Assembly: GCF_028368935.1 (NCBI RefSeq) | Contig: NZ_JAQNDK010000002.1 | Span: 248,001-312,000 of the forward strand | Length of the DNA stretch: 64,000 nucleotides | Origin: Sorangium aterium | Lineage (GTDB): Bacteria > Myxococcota_A > Polyangia > Polyangiales > Polyangiaceae | Direction: 5' to 3' | In this document: piece by piece, positions 27,298 to 36,413 of the stretch | How positions within the stretch are numbered: the stretch's first letter is position 1 | How the letters are laid out: each line of letters begins with the position of its first letter | Program-made: the position numbers and the translations under genes | Notes under the pieces: generated by a model | What the model was told of the DNA's origin: nothing | The model's database searches: none | The model's input: only the letters and a program-made list of their open reading frames with translations

Positions 27298-29838
27298 TCA
27301 GATCATCTCCTCGACGAGGTTCGACTTCTCCTGCCACGCCGCGGGGCGGTGCTGCGCGCGCTCGCTGACGAACACGATGCTCCGGTCGCGCTCGCCGACG
27401 TTCACGAACTGGCGGAACTGCTTGAGCTTCTCGGGGTCGTTGACAGCGGCCTTCCACTCGCACTCGTAGGTGGCGATGAGGTGGGCCATCTCCTTCTCCA
27501 GCTCATCGCAGATCCCGAGCGAGTCCTCGATGATGACCTGGCGGAGGTAATCCATGCCGCCCTCGAGGTTGTTGAACCACACCGACGTGCGCTGGAGCCG
27601 GTCCGCCGTGCGGATGTAGAACATCAGGAACCGGTCGAGGTACTTGATGAGCGTCGCCTCGTCGAGATCCGAGGCGAAGAGCTGGGCGTGCTGCGGCTTC
27701 ATCCCGCCGTTGCCGCAGAGGTAGAGGTTATAGCCCTTCTCCGTCGCGATGATGCCGAAGTCCTTGCCCTGCGCCTCGGCGCACTCGCGCGCGCAGCCGG
27801 ACACCGCGGACTTCAGCTTGTGGGGGCTGCGCAGCCCCTTGTAGCGGTTCTCGACCGCGACCGCGAAGCCCACCGAGTCCTGCACGCCGTAGCGGCACCA
27901 GGTGCTGCCCACGCACGACTTCACGGTGCGCAGCGCCTTGCCGTACGCGTGCCCCGACTCGAAGCCGGCGGCGATGAGCTCGCGCCAGATGTCGGGCAGC
28001 TGCTCCAGCCGCGCGCCGAACAGGTCCACGCGCTGGCCGCCGGTGATCTTCGAGTACAGGTTGTACTTCTTCGCGACCACCCCGAGGGCGATGAGCTGAT
28101 CCGGCGTGATCTCGCCGCCCGCCACGCGCGGGACCACCGAGTAGGTGCCGTCCCGCTGGACGTTGGCCAGGTACCGATCGTTCGTGTCCTGCAGCGGGAG
28201 GTGCTTCTTGTTCAGGATGTGCTCGTTCCACGTCGACGCGAGGATCGACGCCACCGCGGGCTTGCAGATCTCGCAGCCCTTGCCCTGGCCGTGGCGGGCG
28301 ACCAGGTCGTCGAAGGTCTTGATCTGGTGGATCCGGACGAGGTGATAGAGCTCCTGGCGCGAGTGGTTGAAGTGCTCGCAGATGTAGTTGTTGACCGCGA
28401 CGCCGGCCTTCTTGAGCTCCTTCTTCAGGATGTCGGAGATCAGCGTGGTGCACGAGCCGCAGCCCGTGCCGGCCTTGGTGTGCCCCTTGATGCCGGCGAC
28501 CGTGACGTGCTTGTCGTCGCAGATGGCCGAGCAGATGGCCTTCTTCGTGACGTTCAGGCACGAGCAGATCATCGCGGTGTCGGGCAGCGCGTCGACGCCG
28601 AGGCCCGCCGGCTTCGCGCCGTCCCGCGCCGTGACGATGAGATCCTCCGGGTGCGGCGGGAGGACGATCTTGTTCTGCACGAGCTGGAGCAGCTGACCGT
28701 AGTTCGCGGCGTCGCCGACGAGGATGCCGCCGAGGAGGAGCTTGCCGTCCGAGCTGACGACGAGCTTCTTGTAGACGTTCGACGTCGCGTTCATGAAGCT
28801 GAGCACGCGCGCGCCCTGCTGGGTCGCGAACGCGTCGCCGAAGCTCGCGACGTCCACGCCCATCAGCTTGAGCTTCGTGCTCATGTCGAAGCCGCCGAAG
28901 GTCTCCTTCCCCCCGGTGATGGCGTCGACCGCGACCTTGGCCATGTGGTAGCCGGGCGCCACCAGGCCGTAGAGCTGGCTGTTATAGCTCGCGCACTCGC
29001 CGATCGCGTAGATGTCCGGATCCGACGTCTGACAGCGCTCGTTGATGGCGACGCCGCCGCGGTTCCCGAGCGCGAGCTCGCACGCCCTCGCGAGCTCGTC
29101 CCTCGGGCGGATGCCGGCCGAGAAGACGATCATGTCGGTCGAGAGCTCGCTCTGGTCGGCGAAGACCATCCTCGCCACGCGGCCGTGCTCCGCGACGATC
29201 TCCGTCGTCGACTTGCTCGTGTGCACGTTCACGCCGAGCGACTCGATCTTGGCCCGGAGGATCGCGCCGCCGGCGTCGTCGACCTGGAGGGCCATCAGGC
29301 GCGGCGCGAACTCCACGACGTGGACCTGGAGGCCCATGTTCTTGAGCGCGTTGGCCGCCTCCAGCCCGAGCAGGCCGCCGCCGATGACCGTGCCGACCTT
29401 CGCGACCTTGGCGTAGGCGTCCATCGCCTCGAGGTCGTCGATCGTGCGGTAGACGAAGCAGCCCTTCGCGTCTTTGCCCTTGATCGGCGGGACGAACGGA
29501 TACGAGCCGGTGGCGAGGATGAGCTTGTCGTAATAGACCGTCTTCCCCTTCGCCGACGTGACGGCCTTCTTCCGCCGATCGATCGAGACGGCCTTGTCGT
29601 TGAGGTGGACCTGAATGCCCGCCTCCTCGTAGAGGCCGGGCTTGACCATCGACAGATCCTCGGCCGATTTGCCGTTGAAGAAGGCAGACAGGTTCACCCG
29701 GTCGTAGGCGAGCCGCGGCTCCTCGCAGAAGGTCGTGATGTTCCACTCGCGCAGGAAGCCGCCGAGAACCATGTTCTCGATGAACTTGTGCCCGACCATG
29801 CCGTTGCCGATGACGAGGAGGTCCTTCTTCTTGCTCAT
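27298..29838 (-). CDS. nirB: NADH-dependent nitrite reductase large subunit
   Basis: The 846-residue protein reads in the NirB order: FAD/NADH oxidoreductase part (DLLVIGNGMVGHKFIENMVL, VIGGGLLGLEAANALKNMGL), a BFD-like [2Fe-2S] region (MICSCLNVTKKAICSAICD, AGTGCGSC), and a sulfite/nitrite reductase half with the siroheme/4Fe-4S cysteines in CVGSTWCRYG (about 640) and CARECAEAQ (about 680). It reduces nitrite to ammonium in the cytoplasm with NirD. ATG 29838 (MSKKKDLLVIGNG) fits the family start. It is the first gene of the minus-strand nirB-nirD-dmsBC-nasA cluster; its promoter must lie in 29839-30191. Confidence 0.93.
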   Translation of the reverse strand: MSKKKDLLVIGNGMVGHKFIENMVLGGFLREWNITTFCEEPRLAYDRVNLSAFFNGKSAEDLSMVKPGLYEEAGIQVHLNDKAVSIDRRKKAVTSAKGKTVYYDKLILATGSYPFVPPIKGKDAKGCFVYRTIDDLEAMDAYAKVAKVGTVIGGGLLGLEAANALKNMGLQVHVVEFAPRLMALQVDDAGGAILRAKIESLGVNVHTSKSTTEIVAEHGRVARMVFADQSELSTDMIVFSAGIRPRDELARACELALGNRGGVAINERCQTSDPDIYAIGECASYNSQLYGLVAPGYHMAKVAVDAITGGKETFGGFDMSTKLKLMGVDVASFGDAFATQQGARVLSFMNATSNVYKKLVVSSDGKLLLGGILVGDAANYGQLLQLVQNKIVLPPHPEDLIVTARDGAKPAGLGVDALPDTAMICSCLNVTKKAICSAICDDKHVTVAGIKGHTKAGTGCGSCTTLISDILKKELKKAGVAVNNYICEHFNHSRQELYHLVRIHQIKTFDDLVARHGQGKGCEICKPAVASILASTWNEHILNKKHLPLQDTNDRYLANVQRDGTYSVVPRVAGGEITPDQLIALGVVAKKYNLYSKITGGQRVDLFGARLEQLPDIWRELIAAGFESGHAYGKALRTVKSCVGSTWCRYGVQDSVGFAVAVENRYKGLRSPHKLKSAVSGCARECAEAQGKDFGIIATEKGYNLYLCGNGGMKPQHAQLFASDLDEATLIKYLDRFLMFYIRTADRLQRTSVWFNNLEGGMDYLRQVIIEDSLGICDELEKEMAHLIATYECEWKAAVNDPEKLKQFRQFVNVGERDRSIVFVSERAQHRPAAWQEKSNLVEEMI

Positions 29839-30191
29839 GAAACCCACCTTTGGACCCGGTGAGTCCTTCTCACCGTCACTGCCGCGCTGCCGTCCGAACG
29901 AGGCATCAGCCACAGTCCCGGACCAAAAACTGTGTACTGTGGGCTCTGTTTCGCAACTGTTTCGCACGAATAAATTGTCGGCCCGACGGCGCGCTCAGCC
30001 CGGGACATCGCCTCTGTTTCATGCATGTTTCGCCGTCATCGACGAGCCCAACAAGGCCCCGAGCGAACCTGGACGCGACAGCGTCGATGAAAGGAAATGG
30101 GCGCATCCTTCAGAGCTGAAAGAGTCTGTTTCAGTGACGTATCGCGCCCCGGGGCGGAAGCATTGCACTTCTGAAATGGAGCGCGGGCCGA
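29839..30191 (-). promoter_or_regulatory. Control region between nirB and the hybrid kinase gene with repeated TGTTTC motifs
   Basis: This region is less GC-rich than its surroundings. It holds a direct repeat CTGTTTCGCA at 29946-29955 and 29957-29966 (11-base period, about one helical turn), about 110-130 bases ahead of the nirB start, plus single TGTTTC copies near 30014-30020, 30025-30032 and 30126-30133. The spacing suggests a regulator binding one face of DNA. No coding frame is supported. Confidence 0.45.
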
Positions 30192-32909
30192 TCAGCCTCG
30201 TGGGGCGGCTTCGGCGAGCAAGGACAGGAGCTGCGCCGTCGCGACCGGCTTGGTGAGGTGCGCGTCGAAGCCGGCTTCGCGCGAGCGGCGGCGGTCCTGG
30301 TCTTGACCGTAACCGGAGACGGCGGCGATGTAGGAGCGCGTGAGCTCGGGCTCGGCGCGCAGGCGCCGGACGACCTCGTAGCCGTCCATCCCGGGAAGGC
30401 CGATATCGAGCAAGACGAGCTCGGGCTTCGACGCGCGCGCGGCCTCGAGCGCCGCCGGGCCGTCGTGGACCACCGAGACGGCGTGGCCGTGGAGCTGGAG
30501 GATGCGCCGGAGGCCCTCGGCGGCGTCGACGTTGTCGTCGACGACGAGGACCTGGAGGGCGCGCGCCCCGGAGCGCCCAGGGGCGGCCTCGAGCGCCGGC
30601 GGAGGCGCTGGCGGAGGGGGGGCTTCGGCCGGCGCGCTCGGCGGGCCCGCGAGCGGGAGCCAGACGCTGATGGCCGTCCCCTCGCCGTGGCCCGCGCTCA
30701 GCGCTTCGACGCGGCCGCCGTGCAGCTCGGCGAGCCGCTTGACCAGCGTGAGCCCGATCCCGAGGCCGCCCTGGGAGCGGTCCAGCGTGCGCCGGGCCTG
30801 CATGAACGGCTCGAAGACGCGCGGGAGCAGCTCGGCGGAGATGCCGACGCCGGTGTCGGTCACCTGGATCCGCGCGTCGCCGGCGATCGCGGCGCAGGCG
30901 AGCGAGACGCGGCCGCCGGGGTTCGTGTACTTGATCGCGTTGTTGAGGAGGTTCACGACGATCTGCTCGAGCCGCACGCGGTCGCCGTGCACGAAGACGC
31001 CCGGATCCACCGACAGGACGAGATCGTGCCCGCGGTGGACGAGCAGCGGGCGGACCGACTCGACGGCGGTCTCGATCACCGAGGCGACGTCGAGCCGCTC
31101 CCGCTTCAGGTCGATCTTGCCCCGCGTGATCCTGGAGACGTCGAGGAGATCGTCGACGAGCCGGACGATCGTCTTCACCTGCCGCTCGAGGGTCGCCAGG
31201 ATGTGCCTATCGTCGCGATCCGCGCGCTCGCCGGCGCTCATCTGGGCGCTCATTTGCAAGAGCTCGAGGCCGGTGGTGAGGGGCGCCAGCGGGTTGCGGA
31301 GCTCGTGCGACAGCATGGCGATGAACTCGTCCTTGCGCCGGTCCGCCTCGTGGGCCTCGCGGTAGAGCCGGGCGTTCTCGAGGGCGACGCGCCGCTCGCG
31401 CTCGACGAAGGCGGCGCGCTCCTCGTGCAGGCGGGCGCGCTCCATGGCCTGCGCGCACTGGCGCGACACCGCGACGAGGAACTCCTGCTCTTCCCGGTCG
31501 AACGGGCGCGGCTCCGCGAAGCTCAGCCCGAGCACGCCGATGGGCCGCTCCTGGACCACGAGCGGGAGACAGCAGAGCGACTGGGTCGCGCCGGACAGCG
31601 CGGTGCTCACGATGTGCGGGTAGCGGGCGGAGCACTCCTCGCGCGAGCGCAGCCAGACGGGCGCGCCGGTCCGCAGCGCGTCGGTGAGCGGGAGCGCGGC
31701 GTCGCGGGGCATCTGCCGGAAGCGCTCGACGGTGTCACCCTCGTAGCCGGCCGCCTTGAGGCACTCGAGCTCGTCGCCCGCCGTCACGACGATGGCCCCG
31801 CCGTACGCGCCCGCGGCGGCGACGCCGACGTCGACGACGACCTGCGCCACGGCCTCGCTGGTGAGCGCGTCGGCGAGCGCCGCCGTGATCCGCTGGAGGC
31901 CGGCCATGCGCTGCGCCGCGCGCTCGGCGGCCCGGCGCGCCTCCTGCTCGGCGAGGAAGCGCCGCCGCGCCTCGGACTCGGCGTCGCGGGCCATGTCGTA
32001 GAGGCGCACGCGCTGCAAGGCCACCTCGATGCGCTGCGCGAGCTCCTCGGCGAAGGCGAGATCGGCGGCGCCGGAGGTGCGATCCGCCACCTCCGCGGAC
32101 GCGAGCGTGAGCGCCGCGAGGACACACCCGTCGCCGCGGATGGGCACGATCATCGCGGAGCGGCAGCCGAGCTCGCGCAGGGCGGCGATGTGATCCGCGT
32201 CGGCCAGCGCGTGGCCGGCGAGGTCGGGGAGGAGCCGGCCGTGGCCGCCGTGGAGCACCTCGTGGAGCGGCGACGGCGGCGTCCCGGGCTCCGGCCGGGT
32301 GCGGCTGCGCCGGGCCAGCCGGGCGGCGAGCTCTGCCTTGGCGGGATCGGCGTGCGCGACGACGCGCGCGTGGACGGAGCCGTCGGGTTCGAGCGTGTGG
32401 ACGGCGCACAGCTCGGCCACCGAGGTGACCGCGAGGGCCGCGACGCGCCGGAAGCCCGCGTCGCGGCCCTGCGCCGGATCGAGCGCGGCCGACGCGTCGG
32501 CCAGGAAGCGCCGCGCGTCCTCGGCGCGCTTCTGCTCGCTGACGTCCGAGACGAGCACGAAGAAGCCGCGCACGTCGCCGCCCGCCCCGAGGTGGGGAAT
32601 GTACTGGATGCGCACGTGGCGCCGGCCGCCCTTTGGGTAGGTGAGCGCCGACTCGAAGTCTTGCGGCCGCCCGGCGAGCACCGCGGCGATGTGCGGCTTC
32701 ACGGAGGCGTAGGCGGCGTCGCCGATCACCTCGCGCACGTGCCGGCCGACGACGGAGCCGCTGTCTTCGCCGAACCAGCGCTCGTAGGCCCGGTTGACGA
32801 TGCCGTAGCGCTCGTCGCTGTCGATATACGAGATGAGCGCCGGGAGGGCGTCCAGCAAGCGCTGGAGCTGCTCGGCTTCCATCGTCACGCTCGGCTCGCC
32901 TGCGCTCAT
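30192..32909 (-). CDS. Hybrid sensor histidine kinase (PAS-GAF-GAF-HisKA-HATPase-REC)
   Basis: The 905-residue soluble kinase starts with a PAS domain (LLDALPALISYIDSDERYGI), followed by two GAF-like domains separated by a coiled coil (ARDAESEARRRFLAEQEARR). The phosphoacceptor region is MLSHELRNPLAPLTTGLEL (His about residue 533), and the ATPase has N- and G-boxes QIVVNLLNNAIKYTNPGGRV, VTDTGVGISAELL and GGLGIGLTLV. A C-terminal receiver reads VLVVDDNVDAAEGL with acceptor Asp in LLDIGLPGMDGYE (about 833). No membrane span is seen, so the signal is probably cytoplasmic. ATG 32909 is chosen; 32954 and 32993 are possible. It ends about 350 bases from the divergently controlled nirB promoter region, but on the same strand as the nitrate genes. 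Confidence 0.88.
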   Translation of the reverse strand: MSAGEPSVTMEAEQLQRLLDALPALISYIDSDERYGIVNRAYERWFGEDSGSVVGRHVREVIGDAAYASVKPHIAAVLAGRPQDFESALTYPKGGRRHVRIQYIPHLGAGGDVRGFFVLVSDVSEQKRAEDARRFLADASAALDPAQGRDAGFRRVAALAVTSVAELCAVHTLEPDGSVHARVVAHADPAKAELAARLARRSRTRPEPGTPPSPLHEVLHGGHGRLLPDLAGHALADADHIAALRELGCRSAMIVPIRGDGCVLAALTLASAEVADRTSGAADLAFAEELAQRIEVALQRVRLYDMARDAESEARRRFLAEQEARRAAERAAQRMAGLQRITAALADALTSEAVAQVVVDVGVAAAGAYGGAIVVTAGDELECLKAAGYEGDTVERFRQMPRDAALPLTDALRTGAPVWLRSREECSARYPHIVSTALSGATQSLCCLPLVVQERPIGVLGLSFAEPRPFDREEQEFLVAVSRQCAQAMERARLHEERAAFVERERRVALENARLYREAHEADRRKDEFIAMLSHELRNPLAPLTTGLELLQMSAQMSAGERADRDDRHILATLERQVKTIVRLVDDLLDVSRITRGKIDLKRERLDVASVIETAVESVRPLLVHRGHDLVLSVDPGVFVHGDRVRLEQIVVNLLNNAIKYTNPGGRVSLACAAIAGDARIQVTDTGVGISAELLPRVFEPFMQARRTLDRSQGGLGIGLTLVKRLAELHGGRVEALSAGHGEGTAISVWLPLAGPPSAPAEAPPPPAPPPALEAAPGRSGARALQVLVVDDNVDAAEGLRRILQLHGHAVSVVHDGPAALEAARASKPELVLLDIGLPGMDGYEVVRRLRAEPELTRSYIAAVSGYGQDQDRRRSREAGFDAHLTKPVATAQLLSLLAEAAPRG

Positions 32910-33040
32910 GAGGCCGCTCTCGTGCGTCGTGGCGGGGGCTTCCGGCCTACGCATCTCGGCGTAGGCATATCTGCAATCCTCGCGGGTCGCCACTCGCCGG
33001 TCCGCTGCGGCCCGGCTCGAGCGTGCTATGGTCGCCGCCG

Positions 33041-33970
33041 ATGCGGATCCTCGTCGTGGGCGCGGGCGCGGTGGGCGGCTATTTCGGGGCGCGGCTCACG
33101 CTCGCTGGGGAGGACGTCACCTTCGTCGCGCGGGGCGCGCACGCCGAGGCGATGCGGTCCCGCGGGCTCATCCTCCGCACGCCGTCCGGCGAGCTGCGCA
33201 CTCCGCCCCTCCGTGTCGTCGAGCTCGACGGGGCGCGCGGGCCGTTCGATCTCGCGCTCATCGCCGTGAAATCGCCGTCGCTCGCCGCGGTGAGCGCCAA
33301 GCTGCCCGGGCTGCTCGCCGCGGACGGCCTCGCCGCGCCCCTCCTGAACGGGCTCGACTCCGAGGACGTGGTCGCGCGCGACGTCGGCGCGCCGCGCGTG
33401 ATCGCCGCGATCGCGTACATGTCCTCGGGCGTGGCCGCGCCTGGCGAGATCGAGACGCTCGCGCCGACGCGCGCCGGGCTCGCGCCCTACCGGCCTGGGC
33501 AGGAGGCGCGGGTCGAGGCAACCGCCGCGCTGCTCGAGCGCGCGGGCATCCCGGTCCGCCGCGGGGCGGACCACCGCGCCATGCTCTGGGAGAAGATGGT
33601 CTGGAACGCCCCCTTCAATGCGATCTGCGCGCTGACCGGCCAGCGCGCCGGCGTGGTCGCGGAGCGGATGGAGGACCTCACCCGCACGGCGATGCTCGAG
33701 GTGATCTCGGTCGCGCGGGCGGAAGGGGCGGAGATCTCCGAGGCGACCGCGGACGCGATGCTCGCCCTCACGCGCTCGGAGTTCCCGCTCACCGAGCCCT
33801 CGATGCTGCAGGACGTGCGGGCCGGCCGCGCGACGGAGGTCGATATCCTCCAGGGCGCGGTGGTCGAGCGCGGGCGCCAGGCCGGGGTCGACACCCCGGT
33901 GCTGCGCACGCTGGCGACCCTCGTCCGCGGCCTGTCGCCGCGGGCGAGCGCGCCCTCTGCGGGCCGATAA
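33041..33970 (+). CDS. panE: 2-dehydropantoate 2-reductase (ketopantoate reductase)
   Basis: The 309-residue protein begins with the NADP-binding Rossmann motif MRILVVGAGAVGGYFGARL. It has the ApbA/PanE features LIAVKSPSL, LLNGLDSEDVV, the catalytic-lysine region WEKMVWNAPFNAICALTG and a C-terminal helical domain ending EPSMLQDVRAGRATEVDILQG, matching the family E(x)SMxxDxxxGRxTEID signature. It reduces ketopantoate to pantoate for coenzyme A synthesis, or a related 2-keto acid, since this family includes relatives of other specificity. ATG 33041 is at the canonical distance from the motif. Confidence 0.9.
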   Translation: MRILVVGAGAVGGYFGARLTLAGEDVTFVARGAHAEAMRSRGLILRTPSGELRTPPLRVVELDGARGPFDLALIAVKSPSLAAVSAKLPGLLAADGLAAPLLNGLDSEDVVARDVGAPRVIAAIAYMSSGVAAPGEIETLAPTRAGLAPYRPGQEARVEATAALLERAGIPVRRGADHRAMLWEKMVWNAPFNAICALTGQRAGVVAERMEDLTRTAMLEVISVARAEGAEISEATADAMLALTRSEFPLTEPSMLQDVRAGRATEVDILQGAVVERGRQAGVDTPVLRTLATLVRGLSPRASAPSAGR

Positions 33971-34126
33971 ATAGACCTCGCGCTCGCGACGGGACCGGCG
34001 ATGGCGAGGGCGGCGCGCGCCGCTTCCTGGGCGCGTGGGCGCCCTGGGAAACGCGTCGTCGCGACCGCCACGGCGGTGTCTCGGGTGCTTCGGGGAATTC
34101 GGGGAAGGGGCGTGGAGCGCGAAGCG

Positions 34127-34166
34127 CTCATCTCACCTCCTGGGGATCGAGAGGAGATGAGATGAG
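34127..34166. terminator. Hairpin between convergent panE and lipoprotein genes
   Basis: CTCATCTCACCTCC (34127-34140) and GGAGATGAGATGAG (34153-34166) pair with one mismatch around a 12-base loop. The hairpin lies 22 bases before the stop codon of the minus-strand lipoprotein gene (which ends at 34189) and 156 bases after panE. No strong T-run follows on either strand, so it may be a bidirectional, partly Rho-dependent transcript end. Confidence 0.5.
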
Positions 34167-34188
34167 TGCCTGTCCTGGGACTCGGCGA

Positions 34189-35403
34189 TCAGGCGCCGCC
34201 GGTGCCGCCCGCGCCGCCGGCGCCGCCCGCGCCGCCCGCGCCGCCGCTTCCGCCGGCGCCGCTGGTGCTGGCCGCGCTGCTGGTGCTGGCCGCGGTGGTG
34301 CTGGCCGCGGTGGTGCTGGCCGCGCTGCTGCTGGCGGCCGCGCCGCCGCTGCCACCCGCGCCGTCGCTGCCACCCGCGCCGCCGTCGCCGCCGCCGCTGC
34401 CGCCCGCGCCGCCGCTGCCGCCCGCGCCGCCCGTGCCCTCGTTGCTCAGCGGGTACAGCGGGTCGAGGCAGAAGAAGCCATCAGGCGTCTCGGCGCACTC
34501 GTCCGGGTCCTTGCAATCGCTGTTGTCCTCGCACGGCAGCTTGTCGAAGATGCAGAAGCCGTTGTTCGGGAGGCCGAAGTCCTCGCAGCGGGCGTTAGGC
34601 AACAGGCAATCGTCGTGCGCCGTGCACGCCCTGGTGCAGGCGCCGAAGTCGCCGGCGCCGACGACCTCCGCGAACTGGTAGAGGCAGATACCGTTCTCGA
34701 ACCCGCCGCAGTCGGACTCGAGCGGATCGCCGCCGAAGCCGCAGAACTCGGTGCATGCGCTGACGCCGCCGGGGAAGCCCACGCACCATCCGGCGCACGG
34801 ATCCTCGTCGGCGTCGCGGTCGCACGCGGCGCCCATCGGCAGACCCTCGTGCGGCGTGTCGACGCACGCGTTCTGCCTGGGATCGCAGCTGCGGCCGGAG
34901 TCGGAGCACTGGGAGTCGGAGCCGCAGTTCGGCATGCAGACCGTCACGCCGTCATCCACCTCCTCACAGCGCAGCTCGTCGCGGCCGTGGCACTTGAGCG
35001 GATCGAGCTCATCGTCGAGGGCCGAGATCTGGGGCTCTCCGAGGACGCAGCCCAGGTAACAGATGCCATTGACGCAGGCGCTGCCCTCGCCTTCACAGTC
35101 GCCGTCGTCGGCGCACTCCGTCGTGCAGTACCCGCCCGCAGGACCGGCCTCCCCATCCGACTCCAGGACGCACACGCCGTCCGTCCCGCAGTCGGCGTCG
35201 GCCGTGCAGCGGGTGCCGAGGAACTCGGCCGTGTTCGCGCCCGCGCCGCTGCTCTGGGCGACTCCCCCCGATGACGAGCTCGTGGTCGAAGAGGAAGAGC
35301 CGCCGCCCGTGCCCTCGCCCGAGTCGTCGTCACCGCAACCGATGAAGCCTGCAGAGAAGGCGACCGAGGTGAGCAGGATCGCCGAAATGCGTTGCACTTT
35401 CAT
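34189..35403 (-). CDS. Cys-rich lipoprotein with low-complexity Gly/Ala/Ser tail
   Basis: The 404-residue protein has a lipoprotein leader (lipobox F-I-G-C near residue 23) and a Ser/Thr-rich spacer. About 250 residues follow with repeated six-cysteine-like units (CTADADCGTDGVCVLE, CTTECADDGDCEGEGSACVN, CRDPxQ-type CDPRQNACVD, CEDNSDCKDPDECAE), as in myxobacterial surface proteins. The last 80 residues are (G-G-A)n alternating with (A-S-T)n blocks. It is predicted on the outer surface; no enzyme motif is visible. A comparable Cys pattern occurs in the leader part of the broken RCC1 gene at 4.2 kb. Confidence 0.75.
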   Translation of the reverse strand: MKVQRISAILLTSVAFSAGFIGCGDDDSGEGTGGGSSSSTTSSSSGGVAQSSGAGANTAEFLGTRCTADADCGTDGVCVLESDGEAGPAGGYCTTECADDGDCEGEGSACVNGICYLGCVLGEPQISALDDELDPLKCHGRDELRCEEVDDGVTVCMPNCGSDSQCSDSGRSCDPRQNACVDTPHEGLPMGAACDRDADEDPCAGWCVGFPGGVSACTEFCGFGGDPLESDCGGFENGICLYQFAEVVGAGDFGACTRACTAHDDCLLPNARCEDFGLPNNGFCIFDKLPCEDNSDCKDPDECAETPDGFFCLDPLYPLSNEGTGGAGGSGGAGGSGGGDGGAGGSDGAGGSGGAAASSSAASTTAASTTAASTSSAASTSGAGGSGGAGGAGGAGGAGGTGGA

Positions 35404-35657
35404 TACTGTCTCCCGAGCCAGGAGGCCCTGCCCACATCGGGCGCGCCTTCATGTGATTTCGGGACGGTAACGGAATCGGTGCGGCTCCGCCATACCGGAC
35501 GGGCTGGGGAGCGCGCGATGTCGAGCTCAGCGGAAGGCCCGTGGGCGCGGATGGCGCTCCAGGGGGCCGGCATCAGGACGTCAGTGCGACGACTGATGGT
35601 CTATTTTTCAGGTGATACCCGACTGGACCACTACGTGGACTTCGTGATTTTTGACAC

Positions 35658-36233
35658 CTACCGCACGGCCCTCCGGTTAGGGCCTCCGAGCGGCAGCGCG
35701 CGCTGCGCGCCGACGTCGTAGATCAGGTGGCCGGCGCCGTCGGGCCGGGCTGCGGGGTTCAGCTGGTGCGGGGTCCGCGTGCCGGGGCCGAGCAGGTGGA
35801 CGACCGTGAGCCCGCGCGCGACGAGGGCGTCGGCGATGAGGCGGCGGTGACACCGCCACCAGAGCGTCTCGGCGCACAGGAGGGCCATTCGCCGTCCAGC
35901 GCGCGCTTCCGCCTCGAGCTCGGAGAGCGCGCGCTGGAACGCGGCGGTCTCCATGTGATCGGCGTAGGCCCGGAAGCTCGGGTTCTCCCAGGCGACGTGC
36001 GGCGAGTCGGCCCGCCCCGTCCGCCGCCCGCCGAGGGCGTCGCCGCGGAAGACGTAGGTCACCCCGAGCCGAGGCAGCGCCTCGGCGAGCGCAGCGCGGC
36101 CGAGGTGAGGGGAGCGGCTCGATCCAGGGAACCTCCGGACGTCGACCAGCGTGTCGGCCGGCCCCTCGCCGAGCAGCTCGACGAGCTCCTCCACGCTGCG
36201 GGTGCCGTGGCCGATGGTGAAGAGGGTGTCCAC
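35658..36233 (-). CDS. DUF488 family protein
   Basis: The protein reads VDTLFTIGHGTRSVEELVELL, LVDVRRFPGSSRSPHLGRAA, GVTYVFRGDALGGRR, LLCAETLWWRCHRRLIADAL, GLTVVHLLGP, all hallmarks of DUF488 with its conserved GH, DVR, P-S-R, C-E and CHR positions. The biochemical role of DUF488 is not established. The start is GTG 36233, at the usual family start; a TTG at 36269 would add 12 residues. It is preceded on the same strand by the repeat element at 36317 and the HSP90-like operon, but the gap of about 180 bases argues against strict co-transcription. Confidence 0.85.
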   Translation of the reverse strand: MDTLFTIGHGTRSVEELVELLGEGPADTLVDVRRFPGSSRSPHLGRAALAEALPRLGVTYVFRGDALGGRRTGRADSPHVAWENPSFRAYADHMETAAFQRALSELEAEARAGRRMALLCAETLWWRCHRRLIADALVARGLTVVHLLGPGTRTPHQLNPAARPDGAGHLIYDVGAQRALPLGGPNRRAVR

Positions 36234-36316
36234 GGGGAAGAGCTTTGCGCCCCGGCGGCGCGCGGGCAACGTGGGGAGCGGGGACGCCCGCGCGCTCCGG
36301 TACTGGTCAATTTGAA

Positions 36317-36377
36317 CAGGGAGACCGGGAGGCCGGGAGAAAAGCTTAGTGAATCTCCCTGTCTCCCCGTCTCCCTG
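36317..36377. repeat. Inverted-repeat intergenic element B (CAGGGAGA units)
   Basis: The left arm CAGGGAGACCGGGAGG continues to 36340 and the right arm TCTCCCTGTCTCCCCG to 36377; the right arm is the imperfect complement of the left. Each arm is three copies of an 8-base unit (CAGGGAGA-like). It lies between the HSP90-like operon and the DUF488 gene. The unit sequence differs from elements A and C but the build is the same. Confidence 0.75.
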
Positions 36378-36413
36378 TGTCTTTCTCGGGCAACGTCGAC
36401 CACCACCCGCGCT

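Noticed and set aside
27166-29862. 898-codon plus-strand open frame opposite nirB
   Set aside because: Shadow of nirB with no domain similarity.
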